DNA of 9,328 bases from Actinomycetota bacterium. GTDB taxonomy: Bacteria > Actinomycetota > Thermoleophilia > Gaiellales > Gaiellaceae. The position numbers were made by a program, and so were the translations under genes. Where the stretch lies: the NCBI GenBank assembly GCA_013812465.1, contig JACCTK010000192.1, positions 1-9,328 of the forward strand. The letters are read 5' to 3'. Numbering within the stretch: position 1 is the first letter of the stretch; each line of letters begins with the position of its first letter. The notes below the pieces were generated by a model. It searched no databases. It was given only the letters and a program-made list of their open reading frames with translations, and was not told the DNA's origin. Positions 1 through 6,490 of the stretch are shown here, piece after piece.

Positions 1-217
1 GCCACGGGCCGAGCAGCCGATCGACGAACGACAGCGTGCCGAGCGAGCGCGACCGCGTGGTCGCGCCTGACTCCGGCGCCCAGCGATCGACGTGACGATC
101 GCTGGCGTGGAGCGCCATCGACGCGCCGCGGCTGGTGAACGGCGCGGGAGCCGACAGCGCCGCACCGAGCGCGCGTCCGTCCCCCGTCGTCCCCTGCGTT
201 TGCGTCTCCACGGCCAT
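1..217 (-). CDS. Unrecognised eCIS-operon protein, N-terminal 72 residues only (runs off the left edge)
   Basis: An open frame begins with ATG at 217-215 and stays open to base 1. A strong ribosome-binding site (GAGGAG, 5 nt before the ATG) and a position 58 bases downstream of the tube gene on the same strand support it as the next gene of the operon. The visible product starts MAVETQTQGTT and is rich in Ala, Gly, Ser, Thr and Arg for about 55 residues, so the N-terminus is probably disordered. It then reaches a more ordered stretch, SLGTLSFVDRLLGPW (residues 58-72). There is no signal peptide or membrane segment. I do not recognise the family. In related loci the genes after the tube encode small adaptor or LysM-type tube-initiator proteins and the spike, but nothing visible here identifies it as any of these. 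The C-terminus is missing. Confidence 0.72.
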   Translation of the reverse strand, partial: MAVETQTQGTTGDGRALGAALSAPAPFTSRGASMALHASDRHVDRWAPESGATTRSRSLGTLSFVDRLLGPW

Positions 218-275
218 CGAAGCTCCTCGGTCAGATCAGTTCGTCGCTCGTCTGTAGAATCGACGCGAGCGCCGG

Positions 276-725
276 CTAGCCGAACGTCAGGCCGTGGTGC
301 GCGATCTCGAGCGTCTCGATCGCGACCTCGTTCTTCGCGGCGTCGAGCTCGGACAGCTCCCACTTGACCGGCCAGCCCTCGACGAACGTCCAGGTGCCCT
401 TCACGTTGAGCTTGGTGTCGAGCTGGATGATCGTGCCGCCCGCGCGGGTCAGCGCGTCGGTGCGGTGGAGCCACGACATGCGCCAGTCGAGCAGCTCCTT
501 CTTGTCCTTGCCGACGAAGCCCTTCTTGAGGACCAGGTTGTTCCACTTCGTCGCGCCGAGGAGCTTGAACGTCGAGTCGTTCACGCCGCCCGAGCGGTAG
601 TCCACGACCTCAGTCTCGACCTTCAAACCGCCGACGCTCTTGAAGAACAGCTCGATGTTCCCACTCGGGAGATCCAGCGTGACCTTGAAGCAGAATGCGG
701 GAAGTGGATCGAAGCGGTCAGCCAT
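276..725 (-). CDS. eCIS inner tube protein, T4 gp19-like (Pvc1/Afp1-type)
   Basis: This 149-residue protein has the normal length of a single-domain phage/eCIS tail tube protein. Family knowledge: such subunits stack as hexameric rings to form the rigid tube that the contracting sheath drives through the target envelope, and cargo can be loaded in the lumen. Visible hallmarks are an N-terminal FCFKVTLD strand (11-18), a VGGLKVETEVVDYRSGG segment (31-47) like the family's 'sGl..e.e..eyreGg' signature, KWNNLVLKKGF (60-70), the DWRMSW helix (80-85), and a C-terminal GWPVKWELSELDA...ETLEIAHHGL (117-146). The ATG is preceded by GGAGG 4 nt upstream. The gene lies 33 bases after the long sheath gene, the usual sheath-tube pairing. 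The stop is TAG. It is the best candidate for the major tube subunit because the other tube-like protein here (3241-4140) is twice as long. Confidence 0.93.
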   Translation of the reverse strand: MADRFDPLPAFCFKVTLDLPSGNIELFFKSVGGLKVETEVVDYRSGGVNDSTFKLLGATKWNNLVLKKGFVGKDKKELLDWRMSWLHRTDALTRAGGTIIQLDTKLNVKGTWTFVEGWPVKWELSELDAAKNEVAIETLEIAHHGLTFG

Positions 726-758
726 TTGTCCTCCGGCGTGCGATCGAGACGAATCGAG

Positions 759-2522
759 TCATCCACCCTGCGGCGTCCCCATCTCCTGGACCATCGAGAT
801 CATCACGAACTCGGTGGGCTTGGTCGGAGCGACGGCGATGTTGCAGATGAGAATGCCTTGGTCGATGTTGTCCTGGGGGTTCGTCTCGGCGTCGCATTGT
901 ACGAAGAACGCCTCCTCCGGCTTCCCCCCGACCAGCATCCCCTTCTTCCACAACGCCTCCAGGAATTGCGTGGTTGCGACCCGGACTCGCCCCCAGGTCA
1001 TCTCGGTGTTGGGCTCGAAGGTGTAGCGCGTAAACCCTTGATCTAGCGTGCGCCTGAGCATGATGAACAGGCGGCGGACGTTGATGAACCGCCAGTTCGG
1101 GTCCGATGACGCGGTGCGTGCGCCCCACGGCCGGACGCCCCGCTGCATGCGGAACGTGTTGACACTGCTGGCATTCAGCAGGCCCATGTGGTCCTCGGTG
1201 ATTCGCAGGCTGAGGTCGTCGGCGCCGACCACAGCGACGTTCGCCGGGGCCGCGTGGACGCCCTCGCTGGTGTCGCGCTGGGCGTAGATCCCGGCCAGCG
1301 GCCCCGAAGGCGGCGTCGGGCGCGACCGGCCGCCGTCCGGCCCGACCATGTTCAGCCAGGGCCAGTAGTAGGCGCAGTAGGACGAGTCGGTCCGTCGCCG
1401 CCAGCGCTGGACCCACTCGATATCTTTGGTCTGCGGGATGTCGAGGATCGCGAACCGGTCCTTGAGGTTCTCGCAGATCGAGATCATCGTGTCCTGCAGC
1501 CGCTGCGCCTTCATCTCGCCGGCGGGGCCGCGCTCGCGATCGTAGAAGATCATCGCGTCGGGGATCGCCAGGAGCGCGACGTCCTCGAGCACCGCGAGCG
1601 CCGACAGGCCACTGCGGTGCCCGGGGCCGAAGTCGTGGCCGATGAAGTCTTCGGTCGTGACCTTCTCGCTGCCGTCGCGGCCACCCGCGAGCTTCACCAT
1701 CGGCTCGGCCTCGGGCAGGTTGTGCGGCACCGGCGACTTGGTCTTGAGATCCTCGACGCGGATCAGCCGCGACCGCGACGCGATCACCCGCGGCGCGTAG
1801 TTGCGCGAGCTCGGATGCATCTGGAGGTTCTTGAACACCTCGCGGCGATCGCGCAGCGCGCAGTGGATCTCGAACTCCAGGACCTCGAGGTGCGTGGGCG
1901 CGGCGGCGCGGTGACGGCGGTTGACCGGCGTCTCCTTGCCCCACTTGAGCAGCTTGTCGCCGACCTCGGTGAGGACGACGTAGTCGCTGTTCTCCTTGTC
2001 GTAGATCCGGACCAGCGCGCCGACCTCGAAGCCGCGCACGGCGTTGACCTGGGCCTCGCCCGCGCCGACGTCGAGATCGCGGGTCAACAGCGCGCTGGCG
2101 CCGGTGGCGTGCACGCACTTGACCCAGATGCTGTTGCCCCAGCGGCCCTCGTTGAGCGCGCGGATCCGCAGCGACGGCTTGTTCCAGTCGTCGGCCTGGA
2201 CGTGCTCGGCGCACGACGCGTGGTCGACGCCGAGCACCTCGTCCTCCCCGGGCACGTGCGCGATCCGCACGATGTGGCAGGCGGTGCCGCCGTTGCGGAA
2301 GAACGCGAACACCGCATCGGACAGGTAGTGCTCGTTCGTGTATCCGAAGATCTCGACGAACTCGTCCCAGTGGGAGATCCGCGTCGCCTCGTTCATCGGC
2401 CCCTTGGCCGAAAGCCCGACGAACCCGGTGATCCGGGTGTCGGCGATCTCGAGCGTGGGACGGATCGGATCGACAAAGGCGGCGTAGACGCCCGGTGGTC
2501 TGATCTCGGCGGTCGGTCGCAT
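759..2522 (-). CDS. eCIS contractile tail sheath protein, long form (587 aa)
   Basis: The product is a phage tail sheath family protein; sheath subunits surround the tube and contract to power injection. The N-terminal arm and handshake strand are visible as PPGVYAAFVDP (9-19), followed by TGFVGLSAKGPMNEA (32-46) and FAFFRNGGTACHIVRI (72-87). The C-terminal sheath domain has GVHAAPANVAV (421-431), WGARTASSDPNWRFINVRRL (466-485), FEPNTEMTW (502-510) and the strongly conserved FFVQCDAETNP (539-549), then APTKPTEFVMISM. Residues about 90-279 form a variable middle region absent from the shorter paralogue at 4371-5597; the two proteins realign at a GGRD motif (residues 280-283). The ATG has a GAGG ribosome-binding site 5 nt upstream and lies 31 bases after the DUF6760 gene. 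In eCIS with several sheath genes, longer forms are often minor, baseplate-proximal or surface-decorating sheaths; which role applies here cannot be read from sequence. Confidence 0.95.
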   Translation of the reverse strand: MRPTAEIRPPGVYAAFVDPIRPTLEIADTRITGFVGLSAKGPMNEATRISHWDEFVEIFGYTNEHYLSDAVFAFFRNGGTACHIVRIAHVPGEDEVLGVDHASCAEHVQADDWNKPSLRIRALNEGRWGNSIWVKCVHATGASALLTRDLDVGAGEAQVNAVRGFEVGALVRIYDKENSDYVVLTEVGDKLLKWGKETPVNRRHRAAAPTHLEVLEFEIHCALRDRREVFKNLQMHPSSRNYAPRVIASRSRLIRVEDLKTKSPVPHNLPEAEPMVKLAGGRDGSEKVTTEDFIGHDFGPGHRSGLSALAVLEDVALLAIPDAMIFYDRERGPAGEMKAQRLQDTMISICENLKDRFAILDIPQTKDIEWVQRWRRRTDSSYCAYYWPWLNMVGPDGGRSRPTPPSGPLAGIYAQRDTSEGVHAAPANVAVVGADDLSLRITEDHMGLLNASSVNTFRMQRGVRPWGARTASSDPNWRFINVRRLFIMLRRTLDQGFTRYTFEPNTEMTWGRVRVATTQFLEALWKKGMLVGGKPEEAFFVQCDAETNPQDNIDQGILICNIAVAPTKPTEFVMISMVQEMGTPQGG

Positions 2523-2553
2523 GCGTGCCTCGGTGTCTCTTCAGGTCGCGGCG

Positions 2554-2736
2554 TCAGCGGCCGCGCGCCTCGTTGATCTCGCGGTTGATCCTGGCGATCT
2601 CGCGGAGCCAGATGTGGCGCTCCTCGTGCTCCATGTCGAGGATGTCCTCGAGAGGCCAGTGGAAGTGGTACGCGACGTAGGCGATCTCCTGGTACAGCTG
2701 CTCACGCGGATAGGTTGCGACCGCCGCCCAGTTCAC
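2554..2736 (-). CDS. Small eCIS protein, DUF6760 family (60 aa)
   Basis: This short gene starts with GTG at 2736-2734, overlapping the TGA stop of the preceding gene by four bases (GTGA), which implies translational coupling. A frame open further upstream also exists, but that extension is antisense-like, Arg-rich sequence inside the 136-aa gene and is not coding. The 60-residue product has two helical stretches: TYPREQLYQEIAYVAYHFHW (8-27), then PLEDILDMEHEERHIWLREI (28-47) and ARINREIN. The YP...L..EiAyiAyHfHW...iL.leH.eR..W..eI..iN pattern is what I recall for DUF6760, a tiny protein found beside sheath and tube genes in eCIS loci. Its function is unproven; a structural adaptor or assembly factor is an inference. 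There is no signal peptide or membrane segment. Confidence 0.87.
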   Translation of the reverse strand: MNWAAVATYPREQLYQEIAYVAYHFHWPLEDILDMEHEERHIWLREIARINREINEARGR

Positions 2737-3143
2737 CCCTGGCCTTGACGGCCAGCACCTCCATCCTCGGCGGCGATCAGCCCGCCAGTGACCATGTCGA
2801 CATCCATCTCGTGTCCGCACTTCGGACAGGCGATGTGGTGCTTCGGTGCGCCGCCCTCCTCGTTGATCTTCCGGTAGAACTCCTGGAGGAACGCGAGGTC
2901 GGTCGAGAACAGGTTCTCGACCACGTCGACGGTGACGTGGGTGACGTCGCCGATCTTGCTGACCACGCGCGACAGCAGGATGATCACGAGGTAGGCGCGG
3001 TTGGCCTGCACGCGATAGTCCTGGAGCGGCAGGATCTCGTCGCGCGCGGTGGCGAGACGCATCGTGCCTTCCTTGTGGACCTTGCCCTCCGCGTCGACGT
3101 AGCCGCGCGGCAGCGTGAACTTGTACTCGGTCTTGAACGCCAA
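2733..3143 (-). CDS. eCIS/phage tail assembly protein (136 aa) with a CPxCGH motif
   Basis: The conserved core FTLPRGYVDAEGKVHKEG (9-26), MRLATARDEILPLQD (28-42), NRAYLVIILLSRVV (48-61) and ENLFSTDLAFLQEFYRKIN (76-94) matches what is usually annotated in eCIS operons as 'phage tail assembly protein', a likely chaperone or adaptor for the tube. Near the C-terminus is KHHIACPKCGHEM (101-113), with C106, C109, H111 and H102/H103 as possible zinc ligands; no second CxxC pair is present. The last ~20 residues are Gly-rich and probably flexible. The start is TTG (3143-3141), chosen because a run of six G bases (3155-3150) sits 6 nt upstream as ribosome-binding site and homology begins at once. The terminator-like hairpin at 3156-3192 lies immediately upstream. 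Its stop overlaps the next gene. Confidence 0.85.
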   Translation of the reverse strand: MAFKTEYKFTLPRGYVDAEGKVHKEGTMRLATARDEILPLQDYRVQANRAYLVIILLSRVVSKIGDVTHVTVDVVENLFSTDLAFLQEFYRKINEEGGAPKHHIACPKCGHEMDVDMVTGGLIAAEDGGAGRQGQG

Positions 3144-3155
3144 GCGATTCCCCCC

Positions 3156-3192
3156 AAAGAAAACGGCCTGCTCGACGGAATCGAGCAGGCCG
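3156..3192 (-). terminator. Intrinsic terminator or attenuator inside the eCIS operon
   Basis: A perfect 12-bp inverted repeat occupies 3164-3175 and 3181-3192 around a 5-nt loop. Read on the minus strand (the operon's direction) it is followed directly by TTTTCTTT (3163-3156), the classic intrinsic terminator layout; on the plus strand no T-run follows. It begins 48 bases after the stop of the 299-aa tube-like gene. The next gene's G-rich ribosome-binding site starts on the base after the T-run, leaving no room for a separate promoter between them. It therefore probably acts as a partial terminator that lowers expression of the downstream genes. The efficiency is unknown. Confidence 0.75.
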
Positions 3193-3240
3193 CATCCTAC
3201 CAGAATCCCCGCCGGGCTAGCTGCCGGGCGAGGAACCTGA

Positions 3241-4140
3241 TCAGACGTAGTTCAGGTTGAGCTGCATGCGCTCGACGTAGAGCTCCGCAGTCCAGCGCTT
3301 GATCGAGTCCTTGTTCGCCTCGCCCTTGTCCTCGGCGAGGGAGAAGATGCCGACCTGGAACAGGTCGACCGAGCCCAGGGTCTCCTTGATGGAGGGATCC
3401 ATGAACTCGATGGCGCCCGACAGCTCGGCGTCCTGGCCGTTGAGGCCCTTGATCACGAAGTCGTCGAACCACTTCGCCCAGGGGGTGATGTCCGAAGCCG
3501 AGAACGTCACCTTGAGGTTCGGGATCTCGACCTTGCTGCACTCCTTCTGGGAGATGCGCTGCTCACCAACGTCGTCCTGGATGACGCCCTGCTTGATGGT
3601 GAACGAGTCGATCTTCGACACGCGCGTGCACGGCAGGTCGCCGAGGCGCAGGCGGAAGTTCGAGGTCAGCCACTTCTTCTGCTTGGTGTTGACCACGCCC
3701 TTGACGTCGGCGTCGTCGCCGGCCTGGTACGTGATCTCCTCGGCGTCGAACTTGATCGTGAAGAACGAGGTGTCCTTCGACGACGCGTCACAGGCGGGGA
3801 TCGTGACCTCGGTGATCAGCGCGTCCCGGAAGTGGCGGTAGCTCTGGGCCTTGTAGTTCGAGTCCGCGGCGGCGACGTAGCCGTTCTTGCGGATGTGCGA
3901 CTTGTCGAGCGAGGCCTTGACCCAGTCGTACAGGCCCTTGCCCATCGACATGCCGATGTTGATCGTGAACGGCTCGAACTTGACCGTGGAGATGTGCTTG
4001 ATCGGCAGGTTGTCGGGACCCATGTTGATGGTCACGACCTCACCCTTGATGTTGCCGCCGTCGTAGTCCTTCAGGACCGCGGGCTCGCCATCGAGGCTGA
4101 GGAGGAAGTGTCCGGCTGAATAAGAGCGCTTGTCACCCAT
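3241..4140 (-). CDS. Tube-like eCIS protein with two apparent tandem tube domains (299 aa)
   Basis: The product is twice the length of a normal tube subunit and reads as two gp19-like halves. Half one (about 10-135) has GHFLLSLDGE, KHISTVKFEPFTINIGMSMG (48-67), LYDWVKASLD (70-79) and a closing TSFFTIKFDAEEITY (124-138). Half two (about 157-298) has WLTSNFRLRLGD, VEIPNLKVTFSASDITPWAK (204-223), WFDDFVIKGL (224-233) and ERMQLNLNY. The strand, 'G...l.dW/WFddf' helix and strand order repeats, although residue identity between halves is low. It may form trimeric, pseudo-hexameric rings as a specialised tube segment or tube-sheath adaptor (inference). The ATG has AGGAG 7 nt upstream. It follows the short sheath gene across a hairpin-rich 230-base gap and precedes an intrinsic terminator. 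Membership in the contractile-tail family is well supported by context; the exact family is less certain. Confidence 0.8.
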   Translation of the reverse strand: MGDKRSYSAGHFLLSLDGEPAVLKDYDGGNIKGEVVTINMGPDNLPIKHISTVKFEPFTINIGMSMGKGLYDWVKASLDKSHIRKNGYVAAADSNYKAQSYRHFRDALITEVTIPACDASSKDTSFFTIKFDAEEITYQAGDDADVKGVVNTKQKKWLTSNFRLRLGDLPCTRVSKIDSFTIKQGVIQDDVGEQRISQKECSKVEIPNLKVTFSASDITPWAKWFDDFVIKGLNGQDAELSGAIEFMDPSIKETLGSVDLFQVGIFSLAEDKGEANKDSIKRWTAELYVERMQLNLNYV

Positions 4141-4200
4141 GTCCGTGCTCCTGAAAATGCGTCGCAGCGTTGGTCAGCCCGGCAGGGGGTGCCTCGTCGA

Positions 4201-4218
4201 CTGCAAGTAGCCTTGCAG
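4201..4218. repeat. Inverted repeat 3 in the gap after the short sheath gene
   Basis: CTGCAAG (4201-4207) and its complement CTTGCAG (4212-4218) flank a 4-nt loop. The transcribed hairpin would sit about 60 bases before the start codon of the 299-aa gene. It is the weakest of the three inverted repeats in 4141-4370. No T-run follows on either strand. Confidence 0.55.
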
Positions 4219-4241
4219 CCCGCGAAAAACTCCATGACGTT

Positions 4242-4270
4242 CGAGGTTTCTAGACGCCCGCGAAACCTCG
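4242..4270. repeat. Inverted repeat 2 in the gap after the short sheath gene
   Basis: CGAGGTTTC (4242-4250) and GAAACCTCG (4262-4270) form a perfect 9-bp stem around an 11-nt loop. In the operon's direction it is followed by GAACGTCATGGAG and then a T-run about 12 bases on, too far for a standard terminator. It could be an mRNA structure or an operator. Confidence 0.6.
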
Positions 4271-4322
4271 GCTGATTGATCGACCGGAGTGTCATCACCC
4301 TCGGCCGGTCCTGTTACGAGCA

Positions 4323-4348
4323 CCCCCCGAGGATCCTTCCTCGGGGGG
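4323..4348. repeat. GC-rich hairpin just after the short sheath gene
   Basis: CCCCCCGAGGA (4323-4333) pairs perfectly with TCCTCGGGGGG (4338-4348) around a 4-nt loop. It lies 22 bases downstream of the short sheath stop codon. The sequence after it on the minus strand (TGCTCGTAAC) has no U-tract, so it is more likely a 3'-end stabilising hairpin, a processing barrier or a weak terminator than a full intrinsic terminator. Confidence 0.65.
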
Positions 4349-4370
4349 CGTTCAGTGAGTCGCTAGCTGC

Positions 4371-5597
<1,227 letters not shown>

Positions 5598-5621
5598 GTT
5601 CGTATCCTTTTCCGTTTGTTC

Positions 5622-5642
5622 GGGGACGGCCTTCGTGTCCCC
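5622..5642. repeat. Short inverted repeat in the leader of the short sheath gene
   Basis: GGGGAC (5622-5627) and GTCCCC (5637-5642) form a 6-bp stem with a 9-nt loop, ending 24 bases before the sheath ATG and just upstream of its AAGGA ribosome-binding site. It could be a 5'-leader hairpin. The next bases (5656-5669) hold two tandem copies of TTAGTGG. The significance is uncertain. Confidence 0.4.
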
Positions 5643-5689
5643 ACTCGAGAGGTGATTAGTGGTTAGTGGCGTGCGTAGTCGTTAGGTAG

Positions 5690-6376
5690 TCAGCGACGGC
5701 CCCCGCCAAGATCGAGGCGGCGGGCAAACGGGTTCGGGCTCGGGCCCTGCTCACGGACCCTCGGGTCGTGGATGTTCCGGTACTCGAGGGAGCGCTGCTC
5801 GACGCGCTTGAACTCCTCCATCTTCTCCGGGAGGATCGGCACGGTCGTGAACACCTGGACGGCCGGGCGCACCGGCTGGTTGAGGCTGCCCCAGAACCGC
5901 GCGAGCGTGCCTTCGTCGAGGCGGCTCGACATCTCGAGCGGGACGCGGAAGTCCTCCTCGAACTGGAAGCTCTGGCCGCGCAGCCGCTCGCCGGACATCT
6001 CGGAGTTGTCGAGGGCCGTCCGGATGATCAAGCCGATCAAGAGCTGCTCGTCCTCGGGGGTCTGCGCCCACGCGGAGATCAGATAGTCGAGGCGGATCCA
6101 CAGGCGACGCCGCCGCATGAACTCCTTGATCGTGCCGTCGGCCTGCGGGACCTCGACGACTTCCTCGACGGCGTTGCCGTCCTCGCTGAATGGATCGAGC
6201 GCGATCTGATAGAGGTACAGCGACACCGCGGGCAGCTTGCCCTCGACGGCGTCGGGCTTCGGCGCCGCGTCGATGACGTGGACGCGCTTGTAGCCGTTGC
6301 GCTTGAACTCGTCCTGCAGCAAGCGCGACAGGGAGTCCGACGTTTCTTTGATGATGTGGTGCTGTGGCGTCGACAT
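5690..6376 (-). CDS. eCIS cap / tail terminator protein, DUF4255 (Pvc16/Afp16-like, 228 aa)
   Basis: The sequence matches the DUF4255 (Pvc16 N-terminal) pattern: an N-terminal helix SDSLSRLLQDEF (13-24), the diagnostic LPAVSLYLYQIALDP (48-62), RRRLWIRLDYLISAWAQTPE (88-107), LLIGLIIRTALDN (112-124), FRVPLEMSSRLDEG (143-156) and FWGSLNQPVRPAVQVFTTVP (161-180). Homologues cap the distal end of the sheath-tube trunk and fix particle length. The C-terminal ~45 residues are charged and low in order. It is the first gene of the minus-strand block, whereas in Photorhabdus PVC and Serratia Afp clusters the homologue is the last structural gene. The ATG at 6376 lacks a clear ribosome-binding site: the place where one would be is occupied by a GATC-rich palindrome (6387-6400). 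Confidence 0.9.
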   Translation of the reverse strand: MSTPQHHIIKETSDSLSRLLQDEFKRNGYKRVHVIDAAPKPDAVEGKLPAVSLYLYQIALDPFSEDGNAVEEVVEVPQADGTIKEFMRRRRLWIRLDYLISAWAQTPEDEQLLIGLIIRTALDNSEMSGERLRGQSFQFEEDFRVPLEMSSRLDEGTLARFWGSLNQPVRPAVQVFTTVPILPEKMEEFKRVEQRSLEYRNIHDPRVREQGPSPNPFARRLDLGGGRR

Positions 6377-6386
6377 CGATTACAAA

Positions 6387-6400
6387 GGATCGATCGATCC
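6387..6400. promoter_or_regulatory. Perfect 14-bp palindrome with three tandem GATC sites
   Basis: GGATCGATCGATCC reads the same on both strands and contains three consecutive GATC tetramers. It ends 10 bases upstream of the cap gene's ATG, overlapping the expected ribosome-binding position. It could be a repressor operator, a methylation-sensitive site or, in RNA, a short hairpin that masks initiation. Its role is unproven. Confidence 0.5.
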
Positions 6401-6424
6401 CTGTTCCCCCCGGGGCAGCGCATC

Positions 6425-6439
6425 GTGGTCCGAGACCAC
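6425..6439. promoter_or_regulatory. Inverted repeat GTGGTC-CGA-GACCAC, possible operator
   Basis: Six-base arms separated by three bases form a compact dyad in the shared upstream region of the eCIS cap gene and the ferredoxin gene. The size and spacing suit a dimeric transcription factor. No factor can be named from the sequence. Confidence 0.4.
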
Positions 6440-6477
6440 AAGGTCGACAAGGCTTTTCGTCGATTTTTTTCTCGCGC

Positions 6478-6483
6478 TACAGT
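6478..6483 (+). promoter_or_regulatory. Putative -10 element (TACAGT) for a leaderless ferredoxin transcript
   Basis: TACAGT fits the TANNNT -10 pattern and ends 7 bases before the ferredoxin ATG, the spacing that places the transcription start at or next to the A of the start codon. No Shine-Dalgarno-like sequence exists between it and the ATG, which supports leaderless translation. Confidence 0.45.
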
Positions 6484-6490
6484 CGCCGCG

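Larger units (their letters stand above)
4141..4370. other. 230-base non-coding gap between short sheath and 299-aa gene
   Basis: This is much longer than the other gaps inside the operon's downstream half (31-97 bases). It contains the three inverted repeats listed separately and the AGGAG ribosome-binding site of the next gene. No convincing gene lies in it: the frame open across 4071-4298 on the minus strand lacks a ribosome-binding site at its start and runs out of frame into the start of the 299-aa gene. I see no good sigma-70-type promoter, but GC-rich deltaproteobacterial promoters are hard to call by eye. Confidence 0.6.
6377..6490. promoter_or_regulatory. Divergent regulatory gap between the eCIS cap gene and the ferredoxin gene
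   Basis: This 114-base region must hold the plus-strand promoter of the ferredoxin gene and probably the eCIS operon promoter. It contains a 14-bp palindrome (6387-6400), an inverted repeat (6425-6439), a seven-T run (6464-6470) and a TACAGT element (6478-6483). I could not identify a convincing -35/-10 pair for the eCIS direction. Confidence 0.55.

Noticed and set aside
92..367. Plus-strand frame of 91 residues
   Set aside because: It is Arg/Ser-rich and antisense to the partial left-edge gene and the tube gene, both of which have strong ribosome-binding sites.
718..2214. Minus-strand open frame of 498 residues
   Set aside because: It is an alternate frame inside the long sheath gene, Arg/Pro/Gly/His-rich; the sheath frame carries clear family motifs.
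1188..2576. Long plus-strand open frame of 462 residues
   Set aside because: It lies entirely antisense to the long sheath and DUF6760 genes, is extremely Arg/Ala/Val/Asp-rich, shows no family motif, and is the usual shadow of a GC-rich gene.
2737..3195. N-terminal extension of the DUF6760 frame (would give 213 residues)
   Set aside because: The extension overlaps the 136-aa tail-assembly gene in another frame and is Arg-rich noise; conservation begins at the GTG at 2736.
4071..4298. Small minus-strand frame of 75 residues with several Cys
   Set aside because: It has no ribosome-binding site, overlaps the start of the 299-aa gene out of frame, and spans two of the inverted repeats; it looks non-coding.
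4323..4348. GC-rich hairpin as a full intrinsic terminator of the short sheath gene
   Set aside because: The stem is perfect but no U-tract follows on the minus strand, so I list it as a hairpin/repeat only.
6446..6471. CGAC...GTCG repeat followed by seven T bases as a plus-strand terminator
   Set aside because: The stem is only four clean base pairs, and there is no plus-strand gene upstream for it to terminate; the T-run more likely belongs to an AT-rich promoter region.
5768..6490. Upstream extension of the ferredoxin frame
   Set aside because: The frame is open but antisense to the cap gene; ferredoxin homology begins at the ATG at 6491, and the upstream residues look like antisense composition.
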